From NCBI GenBank assembly GCA_964600025.1, contig CAZRHJ010000004.1, positions 1 through 64,000 on the forward strand: 64,000 nucleotides of DNA. The letters are read 5' to 3'. Position numbers and translations under genes: made by a program. Origin of the DNA: JADFUS01 sp964600025. Its GTDB lineage: Bacteria; Bacteroidota; Bacteroidia; Bacteroidales; Rikenellaceae. The first letter of the stretch is position 1. Every line of letters begins with the position of its first letter. The notes beneath the pieces are model-generated. The model ran no database searches and was not told the origin of the DNA. It was given only the letters and a program-made list of their open reading frames with translations. Below are positions 8,608 to 17,854 of the stretch, one piece after another.

Positions 8608-10647
8608 TTAGTCGTAAAAGCTCCAAGAAAAACCGAAAGTAAACATCATTCTATCGGTAGGGTAGTTTGCAACATACATATAGTTGCCTTTTTCGAGCAT
8701 TCCAAAGCTAATATGTTGTAGTTTTAGGATAAACCTCAAACGTTTCCATTTGCCAACTGCAAATACATCAAACCAAGGGTAATTTCCAAGTTTGTAATCT
8801 CGTTGGTTGTAGAATTGTCCTATTGCAGGGTTGTATCCAAACCCATAGTATTTTGTGTTGTAGTATGCGTCTATACCAAAATGAATATTAAGCACATTGC
8901 GAACTACATTTATATCATAAAAATAGTTTGCATTCAGCGAAAACATAGGCACTGGAATAACCTCTTGATTTGAGGAGTGTTGGAAATCTAATCTGTGATT
9001 AAAATGAAAACGTTTCCATACGAAATCTTTGCGTAAGTATGCTCCAAGTACGTTTACCGAGCCGTCAAATTGTGCAGGAAGGGAGTTTGCATCATAATAA
9101 ACCTTGTCAGTTTCCATTACCTCGCTAAGTCCTATTTCCAAGTTTATTTTGTCCATTCTGAAACTAAACTCGTAACGCATTTTAAATTCTTTGTCGAAAT
9201 TGTTGTGCCAGCGATAGTGGTTTGATTCAAAATGTTGAGTCCAATATGAAGGTGTTAGTGTAGATATTTTTGCATTTAATGCAATAGTAATAGGGTTATG
9301 TTTTTTGCCAAATAGCAAAGATACATTTCCTCCTAATTCTAAATCTTGGTTGCGGTATCCTATTGGATAGTATTTTACGTCTGCTCCCCAACGCAAATAT
9401 TGATAATAACCTCCGTCTATTGCTCCATAAACGTACAATGAGTTTTTGATATCTTTGTGGAAAGGCGAAAGATATTCGTTTGCAGAGAAATTATAATACA
9501 TCTCGTGATTGTATCCTGCACCAGCAGTAATATTTCCTATTGCACCGTATTTGTTGTATGGTTGGTAACGAGCAAAAAAAGTCAAATCCGTGTTGCGTTC
9601 GTGGATAGAATCTCGTGTTTGGGCATTGTTGTAATACCAATTTTCGTAGTAATTGCCTGTTTCAGATTTATTGTCTGAATATATTTTACGGTAGGAAGAA
9701 TAGTTCAGCGACATACCAATAGCCAAATGAGGTATTTGACTGAAATTAGTTGCAGAGTCTATTTTTGTTGATTTCAGAGGAAAAGCATAAGATTGAGTCA
9801 AATAAAATTGGTTGCCTCGTATAGTATTATTTGCTTTTAGGTTTACGGGTATATTGGGTTGATAGTCATAGGTAGTATCTATGATATCCGAAGGGTTTTT
9901 GACACCACCATTTTCGTCTATCATTGCAATATTGTTGATATAGCCCATAAACACAGTATATCGTTGCCCTGTGTGGGCAAGATTTATGGATAAGTTTTTG
10001 TTTCGAGATTGTTGGTTTGCGTATTGTCCACGTTTGCGATTGTTGCGATAGGTTAAATCCATCGAGGTAGCAGGACTGATGTTTTGAGCGTGGTTTATAA
10101 GCAAATGCTCTTGTGCATATTGTCTTTGACCAGATGTAATATACTCAAATTGTGTGAATGGAACTTTCCCATTATAAAAATCCACATTTTCTGGTTTGTA
10201 GAAATAATCTGCGTAAGGATTTGTAAAGCTATTTGAATAATCATTTGCACGACTTGTGTATTTGAGAGGAGTAGCTGCACCACCCAAAATCCCTACATAA
10301 GCCGAACCAGTAGGATTGTTTTTCAAAAATAAAGCGTCTTTTTGGAAATCCATTGCCATTGTGTCGATTGGTTTCATTCGCACTGTGGCATCTTTTAGGT
10401 TTATGTTCCATTTGTATAAATACGCTTTTTTGAGAGAATCTGCAAACATATATGATGCAAATGGTTTGCGAGGTTTGCGTTTTTTGTTTGACGAAAGAGT
10501 GTCAATAGGACCTTTTATGGAATCGGGCATAATCACATTATCTCGATTTGGTTTGAGATTTTGTGAAAATACAGCAGTGTTTGGTGTCATAAACGCCAAA
10601 ACAAAAAATACTATCAATAAAAATGAAATATATGTTCTTTTATTCAA
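8608..10647 (-). CDS. Putative outer-membrane porin (Porin_10 type)
   Basis: Large outer-membrane beta-barrel of 679 residues, recognised as the putative porin family of Bacteroidota. A signal peptide (about 1-29, ending VFSQ) is followed by a Pro/Lys-rich segment near 55-65. Long alternating aromatic strands then run to a final strand ending GFSWSFYD with a C-terminal aromatic signature. Many NYxxY and YxNW patterns mark barrel strands. Substrate unknown. It is a single gene; transcription from upstream of 10647 is separated from pssA by 75 nt. Confidence 0.85.
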   Translation of the reverse strand: MNKRTYISFLLIVFFVLAFMTPNTAVFSQNLKPNRDNVIMPDSIKGPIDTLSSNKKRKPRKPFASYMFADSLKKAYLYKWNINLKDATVRMKPIDTMAMDFQKDALFLKNNPTGSAYVGILGGAATPLKYTSRANDYSNSFTNPYADYFYKPENVDFYNGKVPFTQFEYITSGQRQYAQEHLLINHAQNISPATSMDLTYRNNRKRGQYANQQSRNKNLSINLAHTGQRYTVFMGYINNIAMIDENGGVKNPSDIIDTTYDYQPNIPVNLKANNTIRGNQFYLTQSYAFPLKSTKIDSATNFSQIPHLAIGMSLNYSSYRKIYSDNKSETGNYYENWYYNNAQTRDSIHERNTDLTFFARYQPYNKYGAIGNITAGAGYNHEMYYNFSANEYLSPFHKDIKNSLYVYGAIDGGYYQYLRWGADVKYYPIGYRNQDLELGGNVSLLFGKKHNPITIALNAKISTLTPSYWTQHFESNHYRWHNNFDKEFKMRYEFSFRMDKINLEIGLSEVMETDKVYYDANSLPAQFDGSVNVLGAYLRKDFVWKRFHFNHRLDFQHSSNQEVIPVPMFSLNANYFYDINVVRNVLNIHFGIDAYYNTKYYGFGYNPAIGQFYNQRDYKLGNYPWFDVFAVGKWKRLRFILKLQHISFGMLEKGNYMYVANYPTDRMMFTFGFSWSFYD

Positions 10648-10722
10648 AATTCTACTCTTTTTACAAACTGCAAATATAATGATTTTAGACTTACCAACGT
10701 AAATTATTGCTCCAAAAGTATT

Positions 10723-11406
10723 TTATTTAGATAATTTTGAACAAATTAGCTGAAATACAGATAGTAATACATAAGCCAAAATTATAAATGGAATACTTTT
10801 TATTTGGAATAGTGCAAGAGCAATTATGCTAAGAACTAAGAAACTGTAAACTACTAAATTATCTTTGAGTTTGTAGCTTTTGAATTTAAGAGAAAACATT
10901 GGTATTTCGCTCACAAGCAGTAGCGAGAAAACAACGTTTGCTATCATCAAAAACGTTTCGTTCTGAAAAAACACTGCAAGATGAGTGTGAGCGTAAGCCA
11001 TTACGATATATCCAATCGAACAAAAGAAAAGTGCATTTGCTGGTGTTGGAAGCCCGATAAATTGGGTGGTTTGACGCTCGTCAATATTGAATTTTGCAAG
11101 TCTTAAAGCCGAGAAAATAGCTATCAAAAAACCAAACTGTTCCAAACCCAAAGTATAGACCACACAAGCAGGTACAAACCCAAAACTTACGCAGTCTGCA
11201 AGAGAGTCAAGTTCTTTGCCTATTGGCGAGTATGCTTTGAGCAGACGTGCTGCAAAACCATCAAAGAAATCGAAAATTGCAGATGCTAACATAAAGAAAA
11301 ATGCTGATATTAAATCCCCATTCAGAGCTGCAACGGCTGCCATACAACCACTAAAAAGATTTAGTGATGTAATTGTGTTTGGTATAGATTTGACTATAAA
11401 ATTCAT
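10723..11406 (-). CDS. pssA: CDP-diacylglycerol--serine O-phosphatidyltransferase
   Basis: Transfers the phosphatidyl group of CDP-diacylglycerol to L-serine, the committed step to phosphatidylserine and phosphatidylethanolamine. The CDP-alcohol phosphatidyltransferase signature is complete: DFFDGFAAR followed by G, then DSLAD (residues about 46-75). The protein is 227 residues with about seven TM helices, as expected for the membrane-bound type. The order (N-terminal motif, then VSFGFVPA) fits PssA rather than PgsA. It stands alone between the porin and the divergent der. Confidence 0.93.
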   Translation of the reverse strand: MNFIVKSIPNTITSLNLFSGCMAAVAALNGDLISAFFFMLASAIFDFFDGFAARLLKAYSPIGKELDSLADCVSFGFVPACVVYTLGLEQFGFLIAIFSALRLAKFNIDERQTTQFIGLPTPANALFFCSIGYIVMAYAHTHLAVFFQNETFLMIANVVFSLLLVSEIPMFSLKFKSYKLKDNLVVYSFLVLSIIALALFQIKSIPFIILAYVLLSVFQLICSKLSK

Positions 11407-11491
11407 AATGTTCAGTGAATTAATTACTTCGCAAAATTACAAAAAAGAAATTAAAGTTTGCCGAAAATTCCAATAATTCAATCAAAATAAC

Positions 11492-11499
11492 TATCTTTG
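11492..11499 (+). promoter_or_regulatory. -7 box (TATCTTTG) of der promoter
   Basis: TATCTTTG matches the Bacteroidota -7 consensus TAnnTTTG exactly, about 100 nt before the der start codon. No TTTG occurs 19-21 nt upstream, so only the -7 element is supported. Confidence 0.6.
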
Positions 11500-11595
11500 C
11501 AAATATTATTAGTGTGGAGAGGTGTTTGTTAATGTGTTTATTGACAATTTTTTACATACTAATACACGTTATTAAAGAAAGACAAAACATAATTT

Positions 11596-12915
11596 ATGGG
11601 AAATTTAGTTGCAATTGTAGGCCGTCCAAATGTTGGTAAAAGTACACTTTTCAACAGACTTGTTGGTAGAAGACAAGCTATTGTTGATGACACATCTGGT
11701 ACAACACGTGATCGCCACTACGGCAAAACAGACTGGAACGGACGTAAGTTCTCAGTCATAGATACAGGTGGTTATATTATTAATTCAGATGATGAATTTG
11801 AGAAAGAGATAGCAAAACAAGTTGATTTAGCAATCGAAGAGGCTGACTTGATAGTGTTTATGGTTGATGTTACAACTGGCATTACAGACCTTGACGAAAT
11901 GATGGCAGAAAAACTTCGTCGTTCAAAGAAAAACATAGTCTTGTGTGTAAACAAAGTAGATAACTCTGATAGAGTATATGGTTCACACGAGTTTTATGCT
12001 TTGGGACTTGGCGAACCTATGTGCCTATGTTCTATGAGTGGTAGTGGTACTGGTGAAATATTAGATAGAGTTGTTGAGTTGCTTCCAAACGAAGATGATG
12101 CAGAAGAAATTGTAACAGCAGAAAATACTTTACCTAAGTTTACTATCGTAGGTCGTCCAAATGTCGGTAAATCATCTATGACAAATTCTTTGCTTGGTAT
12201 CGAGAGAAATATTGTTACTCCGATAGCAGGTACAACTCGTGATTCTATTCACTCACGTTACAACAAGTTTGGCTTTGATTTCTATTTGGTAGATACTGCT
12301 GGTTTGCGTAAGAAAACAAAAGTAACAGAGGACTTAGAGTTTTATTCTGTTATGCGTTCAATTCGTGCTATCGAAGAAAGTGATGTTTGTATGTTGATGC
12401 TTGATGCAAAACAAGGCATTGAATCTCAGGATATGAATATCTTTCAACTTATTATACGTAACCGCAAAGGTTGTGTAGTGGTTGTAAACAAATGGGACTT
12501 AATCGAGAAAGACAATAATACAATGAAGGAGTTTACTGAGGAGTTACGCAAAAAGTTAGCTCCGTTTAATGATATTCCTATTGTATTTACATCTGTTACA
12601 AACAAACAACGTATTTTTGATGTGTTGAAAGAGGCTATGCGAGTTTATGAAAACAAAAACAGACGTATCCCTACTTCTCAACTTAACGAATTTATCTTGC
12701 CGATTATCGAGGAAACTCCTCCACCATCAATCAAAGGTAAATACATCAAAATTAAGTTTGCAACACAGTTGCCTACACCTACTCCTCAGTTTGCTTTTTT
12801 CGTGAACCTGCCTCAATATGTGAAAGACTCATATCGTAGATTTATCGAGAAAAAGATTCGTGCTAATTGGGACTTTGAGGGTGTTCCTATGCAAATATAT
12901 TTTAGACAAAAATAA
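11596..12915 (+). CDS. der: Ribosome-assembly GTPase Der (EngA)
   Basis: Double-GTPase needed for 50S subunit maturation, 439 residues. Both G domains are complete: GRPNVGKST (about 9-17), GTTRD, DTGGY and NKVD in the first; GRPNVGKSS (about 181), GTTRD, DTAGL and NKWD in the second. A C-terminal KH-like domain follows and the protein ends in YFRQK. A TATCTTTG promoter box precedes it. A beta-galactosidase starts 8 nt later on the same strand, an unrelated function that may share the transcript. Confidence 0.97.
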   Translation: MGNLVAIVGRPNVGKSTLFNRLVGRRQAIVDDTSGTTRDRHYGKTDWNGRKFSVIDTGGYIINSDDEFEKEIAKQVDLAIEEADLIVFMVDVTTGITDLDEMMAEKLRRSKKNIVLCVNKVDNSDRVYGSHEFYALGLGEPMCLCSMSGSGTGEILDRVVELLPNEDDAEEIVTAENTLPKFTIVGRPNVGKSSMTNSLLGIERNIVTPIAGTTRDSIHSRYNKFGFDFYLVDTAGLRKKTKVTEDLEFYSVMRSIRAIEESDVCMLMLDAKQGIESQDMNIFQLIIRNRKGCVVVVNKWDLIEKDNNTMKEFTEELRKKLAPFNDIPIVFTSVTNKQRIFDVLKEAMRVYENKNRRIPTSQLNEFILPIIEETPPPSIKGKYIKIKFATQLPTPTPQFAFFVNLPQYVKDSYRRFIEKKIRANWDFEGVPMQIYFRQK

Positions 12916-12923
12916 TTTTAACT

Positions 12924-15900
12924 ATGAAAATAAGATTTGCTCTTATTACTATGTTATGTGTGTGTAGCTTGGCTATGGCACAAGAGCGTAGCGAGTGGCA
13001 AAATCCTAAAAGTGTCGAGGTGAATAAATATTCTCCTCGCACTTCGTTTATAAGCTACTCTAACATAGAAACTGCAAAGTCTGACGACTATCGCAGAAGT
13101 AAGAATGTAATTGATTTGAATGGGGCGTGGAAATTCAAGTATTTTGAATCTCACAAAGACCCAAAAATTGCTCAATCGGAGAAATATCTTACAGATTTTT
13201 CTACGTGGGGCGAAATTAAAGTTCCGGGAAGTTGGGAAGTGCAAGGCTATGGCAATGCAATTTACACCAATCACCCTTACGACTTTATGCCTGTAAATCC
13301 TAATCCGCCAACACTTCCAGATGATGTCCCAGTTGGTATCTACAAACGAATTGTAGATATTCCAGCCTCGTGGTTAGACAAAGATATTTTCTTTGTTATT
13401 GGAGCTGCCAAAGGTGGTGCATACCTTTATGTAAATGGTAAAAAAGCAGGTTATAGCGAAGATGCTAAGACCACAGCAGAATACAATATTTCTAATTTTT
13501 TGCGTACTGGGCTTAACGAGATTACTATTGTATTGTATCGTTACAGCACTGGTTCCTATTTGGAGTGTCAAGATTTTTTCCGTTTGACGGGAATTCATCG
13601 CAACACCTACATAATGGCTCAACCAAAAGCCCGTGTTCACGATTTTGCGGTAGTTGCCTCTATGGACAAAAACTACAAAGATGGAGTTTTGGACGTAGTT
13701 TTTGAAGTAGCAAATAGCTACAACACTGAGCAAACTTTGCTTGTAGGTTATGATGTGTTGGACGAGAAAGGCGAGATAATTACCTATAACAATAGAGAAA
13801 TAAAAATTAAAGCGAATAGTATAGATACGGTTTCTATGCGAAACTATCTTTCTAATATCAAAATGTGGAGTGCAGAACTTCCTAATCTCTACACTTTGTT
13901 GTTTCGTGTCAAAAAAGCTGGTATTTTCACAGAGTTTTTTACACACAAAATTGGTTTTAGAAACATAGAAATAAAAGGGAATCAACTGCTTGTAAACAAC
14001 AAACCAATACTTGTAAAGGGGGTTAATTATCACGAGCATAGTCCTTATACTGGCCATTATGTTGATGAAAAAACTTTACGTAAAGATTTATCATTGATGA
14101 AAGAACACGGTATAAATGCTATCCGTTGTTCGCACTACCCACAACAAGCTCTTTTCTACAAACTTTGTAATGAATATGGTTTTTATGTTTGTGATGAAGC
14201 AAATATAGAAAGTCACGGAATGGGCTACAACCTTGCAAAAGGTAGGACTTTGGGTAATAATCCAGAGTGGTTTGATGCTCACTTTGCACGTACTCGCAAT
14301 ATGTACCAAAGCAACCGCAATTACACTTGTGTTACTTTTTGGTCTTTGGGTAACGAAGCAGGTAATGGATATAATTTCTATAAAACTTATGAATATCTAA
14401 AAGCTCAGGATTCTATCCGTCCAGTACAGTACGAACGTGCTTTGTTGGAGTGGAATACAGATATTTATTGCCCTCAATACCCTTCGGAGAAAAACTTTGA
14501 GAAATGGGGTAATATGCAGACCGATAGGCCTTATATCGCAAGTGAATATAGCCATTCAATGGGCAATAGTACGGGGAATTTCAAAGACCTTTGGGACAAA
14601 ATCTACAAATATCCAAATTTGCAAGGTGGATTTATTTGGGATTGGGTTGATCAGGCTATTTGGACTGAAAAAGATGGTGGTTATTTTGCTTATGGAGGTG
14701 ATTTTGGTACAAACTTGCCTTCTGACGGTAATTTTTTGTGTAATGGGCTTGTAAATCCAGACCGTAGGGTGCAACCTGCACTCAAAGAAGTTCAGAGAGT
14801 ATATCAATCTGTAAGATTTGAAAATGCAGATATTAATCGAGGTAAAATCAGAATTGTTAATAATAATTTCTTTGATAATCTGTCTGCCTATGATATTGTA
14901 TATCATATTTACAAAGAAGGTGAAATTGAACCAATAGCAAAAGGAAATATCAAAACAGTAGTTGCTCCCCAAACTAACAAAGTTTTGCAACTGCCCGTTA
15001 GAGTATATGTTCCACAAGCGGATAAGTTTGATTATTGGGTTAAGATAATTATGAAATGCAAAAGGGATATGATGGGTATGAAAGCTGGAACTATCGTTGC
15101 AAGTAATCAAATTCAAGTCCCAGTTCAGCGACCAAAGCATAATTATTTGCAAGGTGGTAACAAACTGAGAGTTAGTAGAGCGAATAATATTTCTGTTTCG
15201 AATGACAAAGTGCAAGTATTGTTTGACAAAACAAGCGGTGCTATCACAAGCTATAAAGTTGCGGGAGTGCAATATATTGCCCAACAATTTGGTTTGCGTC
15301 CAAATTTTTGGAGAGCTGCAACCGATAATGATTATGGTAGCAGAAGTGTTTCTAAGTTGCAGGAATGGAAAAAACTTTCAAAAAATATTCTTGCTCAAAA
15401 TATTTCGCATAGCGTAACATCTAATTTTGCTACTATAACTGTGCTTTATTCTCTGCCAAGTCAATCATCAATGACTGTTCAGTACAAAATATTCAATACT
15501 GGTTTGATTAAAGTTACAACAGATTTTGAGGCAGGGGAGAGTGCCGAGCCAATGCTGCCACGATTGGGCTTACGTATGCGAATGCCACAACAGTGGAACA
15601 CAATCAAATATTATGGTCGTGGACCTCACGAAAACTACATTGACAGAAATTATGGTGCAGACAAAGCAAGCTATATATCAAAAGTTTCTGAGCAGTATTT
15701 TCCTTATGTGCGACCACAAGAAAACGGACATCATACCGAAACTTCGTGGTTGGCAGTAGGTAAAGGTAATACAGGCAGTGGAGCGTTATTGTTTGTAAGT
15801 GGGGAGAAAGGTTTTGAGTTTAATGCTTTGAATAATTCTGTTGAGGATTTTGATAGTGAAGAATCTTCGAGAGATTATCAATGGAGAAATATGGGCGAAG

Positions 15901-16148
15901 ACAAAGATGTTTCAAAAGCCAAAAATAATCTTAGGAAACAAACTCATACAAACGATATAGAGCCAAGAAACTTTACTGAAATATGTATAGACTATCGCCA
16001 AATGGGTGTTGCAGGGGATAATAGTTGGGGAGCAAAACCTTATGAACGTTATCAAATACCAGCGAACAAAAACTATAAGTTTTCGTTTACAATAATTCCT
16101 ATCAGTCAATTTGATGCAGTTGGAGATTGGTCGAATATCCGATATTAG
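12924..16148 (+). CDS. lacZ: Secreted GH2 beta-galactosidase
   Basis: Glycoside hydrolase family 2 enzyme of LacZ architecture, 1074 residues, with a signal peptide (about 1-19, ending AMAQ), so it acts in the periplasm or at the surface. Sugar-binding and Ig-like domains precede the TIM barrel. The acid/base Glu is in SLGNEAGNG (near 478) and the nucleophile Glu in IASEYSHSMGN (near 541). The C-terminal beta-galactosidase small chain domain runs from about 770 to the end with the YGRGPHENYIDR motif. It follows der by 8 nt. Its stop codon touches a dispersed repeat. True substrate could be a plant or host galactoside. Confidence 0.93.
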   Translation: MKIRFALITMLCVCSLAMAQERSEWQNPKSVEVNKYSPRTSFISYSNIETAKSDDYRRSKNVIDLNGAWKFKYFESHKDPKIAQSEKYLTDFSTWGEIKVPGSWEVQGYGNAIYTNHPYDFMPVNPNPPTLPDDVPVGIYKRIVDIPASWLDKDIFFVIGAAKGGAYLYVNGKKAGYSEDAKTTAEYNISNFLRTGLNEITIVLYRYSTGSYLECQDFFRLTGIHRNTYIMAQPKARVHDFAVVASMDKNYKDGVLDVVFEVANSYNTEQTLLVGYDVLDEKGEIITYNNREIKIKANSIDTVSMRNYLSNIKMWSAELPNLYTLLFRVKKAGIFTEFFTHKIGFRNIEIKGNQLLVNNKPILVKGVNYHEHSPYTGHYVDEKTLRKDLSLMKEHGINAIRCSHYPQQALFYKLCNEYGFYVCDEANIESHGMGYNLAKGRTLGNNPEWFDAHFARTRNMYQSNRNYTCVTFWSLGNEAGNGYNFYKTYEYLKAQDSIRPVQYERALLEWNTDIYCPQYPSEKNFEKWGNMQTDRPYIASEYSHSMGNSTGNFKDLWDKIYKYPNLQGGFIWDWVDQAIWTEKDGGYFAYGGDFGTNLPSDGNFLCNGLVNPDRRVQPALKEVQRVYQSVRFENADINRGKIRIVNNNFFDNLSAYDIVYHIYKEGEIEPIAKGNIKTVVAPQTNKVLQLPVRVYVPQADKFDYWVKIIMKCKRDMMGMKAGTIVASNQIQVPVQRPKHNYLQGGNKLRVSRANNISVSNDKVQVLFDKTSGAITSYKVAGVQYIAQQFGLRPNFWRAATDNDYGSRSVSKLQEWKKLSKNILAQNISHSVTSNFATITVLYSLPSQSSMTVQYKIFNTGLIKVTTDFEAGESAEPMLPRLGLRMRMPQQWNTIKYYGRGPHENYIDRNYGADKASYISKVSEQYFPYVRPQENGHHTETSWLAVGKGNTGSGALLFVSGEKGFEFNALNNSVEDFDSEESSRDYQWRNMGEDKDVSKAKNNLRKQTHTNDIEPRNFTEICIDYRQMGVAGDNSWGAKPYERYQIPANKNYKFSFTIIPISQFDAVGDWSNIRY

Positions 16149-16264
16149 TACTGTCTGCTAAAAAAAGTAAAAAGGTAATTTCAGAAAACTCTGTTTTCTG
16201 AAATTACCTTTTTTAAATTTTTACCTTTCTGAAATTGTCCAAGTTTCATTTTTAGCGGACAGTA
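16149..16264. repeat. Dispersed repeat filling convergent lacZ/rpoN gap
   Basis: The ends are inverted repeats, TACTGTCTGCTAAAAA against TTTTTAGCGGACAGTA, with one mismatch. One end lies directly after the lacZ stop codon (16148) and the other four bases from the rpoN stop (16269). The interior holds a perfect 21-bp hairpin and another copy of the TTTCTGAAATT segment. Confidence 0.88.
16169..16213. terminator. Perfect 21-bp hairpin, bidirectional terminator
   Basis: Stem 16169-16189 pairs perfectly with 16193-16213 around loop TCT. A-run and T-run ends on both strands make it a terminator for lacZ and rpoN. It lies inside a dispersed repeat. Confidence 0.9.
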
Positions 16265-16268
16265 CTAT

Positions 16269-17705
16269 TTAAAATTCTTTTCGCATACGAGCTACGGGAA
16301 TATCCAACATTTCACGATATTTTGCCACTGTTCTACGTGCAATTTTGTAGCCTTTGTCTTGCAAAATATCCATTAATGCTCCGTCTGTAAGCGGATTGCG
16401 TTTTTCTTCGTTATCGACACATTCTTGAAGGATTGTTTTTATTTCTCTTGACGAAACTTCTTCGCCATCTGCGGTTTTCATTGCCTCAGAGAAGAAATAT
16501 TTGAGAGGATATATCCCAAAATCTGTTTGAATATATTTGCTATTTGCCACTCTCGAAACCGTCGAAACGTCCAATCCGGTCAAATCCGAAATATCTTTTA
16601 GAATCATTGGTTTGAGTTTTGTTTCGTCGCCATCTTGAAAATACTCTTTTTGGAAATCCAAAATGGCATTCATAGTCATAAGCATAGTAACGTTACGTTG
16701 TTTTATGGCAGAGATAAACCATTTTGCAGATTCTATTTTTTGCTTGATAAATTGTGCTGCTTCTTTGTTTTCTTCGGAAGTGAAATCTGATTCTTTGTCC
16801 GATTTACTTTCTTTGATTAAAGATGATAGTAATTCAAGATAACTTTTATTTATTTTGACTTCACCATTAGATGATTTTCCCAACGAAACTTCTAATATCC
16901 CGTCTTGGTTCTCCAAAACGAAATCTGGAACTATTTGTATTGTTGGTTCGCTTTGCAAATGTTCGGTATATAAATTTGCAGGTTTTGGAGATAAATTTGT
17001 TATCACGTTTATTGCGTTCCTAAGTTCCTCTTCTTCGAGTTCGTATTTTAGTATGATTTTGTCATAGTGTTTGCGTGAGAATTGCTCAAAACTTTCTTTT
17101 ATTATTTTTATAGCCAAGAGTGTTGAGGAAGTTTTGGGTAAATAATTTAGTTGGATTAACAGAGTTTCTTGCAAATCACGTGCAGCAATTCCGTGTGGTT
17201 CAAGACTTTGAACCAGAGCCAAAGCCTCTTCTATTTGTGGCATTTCAACGTCCAAACCCATATTAAATGCTAAATCATCTTGGATACTTTCTAAATCTCG
17301 ACGTAAATAACCATTTCTGTCAAGTGAGCCAATAATGTATTGAGCAACCAAATATGTAGTATCATTTGTTTGCAAAAATGATAGTTGTTCGTTCAGATAT
17401 TCTGTGATTGTCAAGCCGTCCGAAAGAGGCATTGTAAATACCTTATCATCTTGCGAATGATTGTTTATATTTAGTTTGTAATAAGGTATTTCCTCTTGTC
17501 GTTTATATTCTTCTATGTCAATTTCTTTGGATTCGTAATCATCGTGTTCAGTATCTTCTTCAAGTGCAGGATTTTCTTCAATTTCTTTTTTGATACGTTG
17601 TTCAAGTTGAATAGTAGGCAACTCCAAAAGTTTTATCATTTGGATTTGTTGAGGCGAAAGACGTTGCAACATCTTTTGCACCTGACTTTGGCTTAATTTA
17701 TTCAT
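16269..17705 (-). CDS. rpoN: RNA polymerase sigma-54 factor
   Basis: Alternative sigma factor working with AAA+ enhancer-binding activators, 478 residues. Region I is Gln/Leu-rich (residues 1-50, QRLSPQQIQMIKLLELPTIQ), region II is acidic (about 50-70), then the core-binding and helix-turn-helix regions. The RpoN box ARRTVAKYRE is near the C-terminus. All parts are present, so it should be functional. No activator gene is in the window. The upstream DNA is an 87-bp dispersed repeat beginning 17 nt before the start codon. Confidence 0.96.
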   Translation of the reverse strand: MNKLSQSQVQKMLQRLSPQQIQMIKLLELPTIQLEQRIKKEIEENPALEEDTEHDDYESKEIDIEEYKRQEEIPYYKLNINNHSQDDKVFTMPLSDGLTITEYLNEQLSFLQTNDTTYLVAQYIIGSLDRNGYLRRDLESIQDDLAFNMGLDVEMPQIEEALALVQSLEPHGIAARDLQETLLIQLNYLPKTSSTLLAIKIIKESFEQFSRKHYDKIILKYELEEEELRNAINVITNLSPKPANLYTEHLQSEPTIQIVPDFVLENQDGILEVSLGKSSNGEVKINKSYLELLSSLIKESKSDKESDFTSEENKEAAQFIKQKIESAKWFISAIKQRNVTMLMTMNAILDFQKEYFQDGDETKLKPMILKDISDLTGLDVSTVSRVANSKYIQTDFGIYPLKYFFSEAMKTADGEEVSSREIKTILQECVDNEEKRNPLTDGALMDILQDKGYKIARRTVAKYREMLDIPVARMRKEF

Positions 17706-17721
17706 ATCTTTTGAGTTTTAA

Positions 17722-17808
17722 TACTGTCTGCAAAATATCCTAAGAAGTCTGAGTTTGTGCGAGTGTGTATAATTTCTGTACGGTAAAAAATGTTTTTACC
17801 AGACAGTA
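17722..17808. repeat. Short dispersed repeat upstream of rpoN
   Basis: An 87-bp member with inverted termini TACTGTCTGCAAAA and TTTTTACCAGACAGTA, and an internal GGTAAAAAA/TTTTTACC hairpin at 17782-17800. It retains AATATCCTAAGA..CTGAGTTT from the larger form, so it is a deletion derivative. Confidence 0.8.
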
Positions 17809-17854
17809 ATATTTAAGTTTGTACCACATTAATAATCAAAAACCGTGCAAAACC

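Noticed and set aside
14556..15287. 243-codon minus-strand frame inside the beta-galactosidase gene
   Set aside because: Antisense shadow of a strong GH2 gene; residue composition is unlike real proteins.
16269..16900. Genomic island or prophage
   Set aside because: All genes are housekeeping or common phylum genes with similar base composition; no integrase, phage or plasmid functions were seen.
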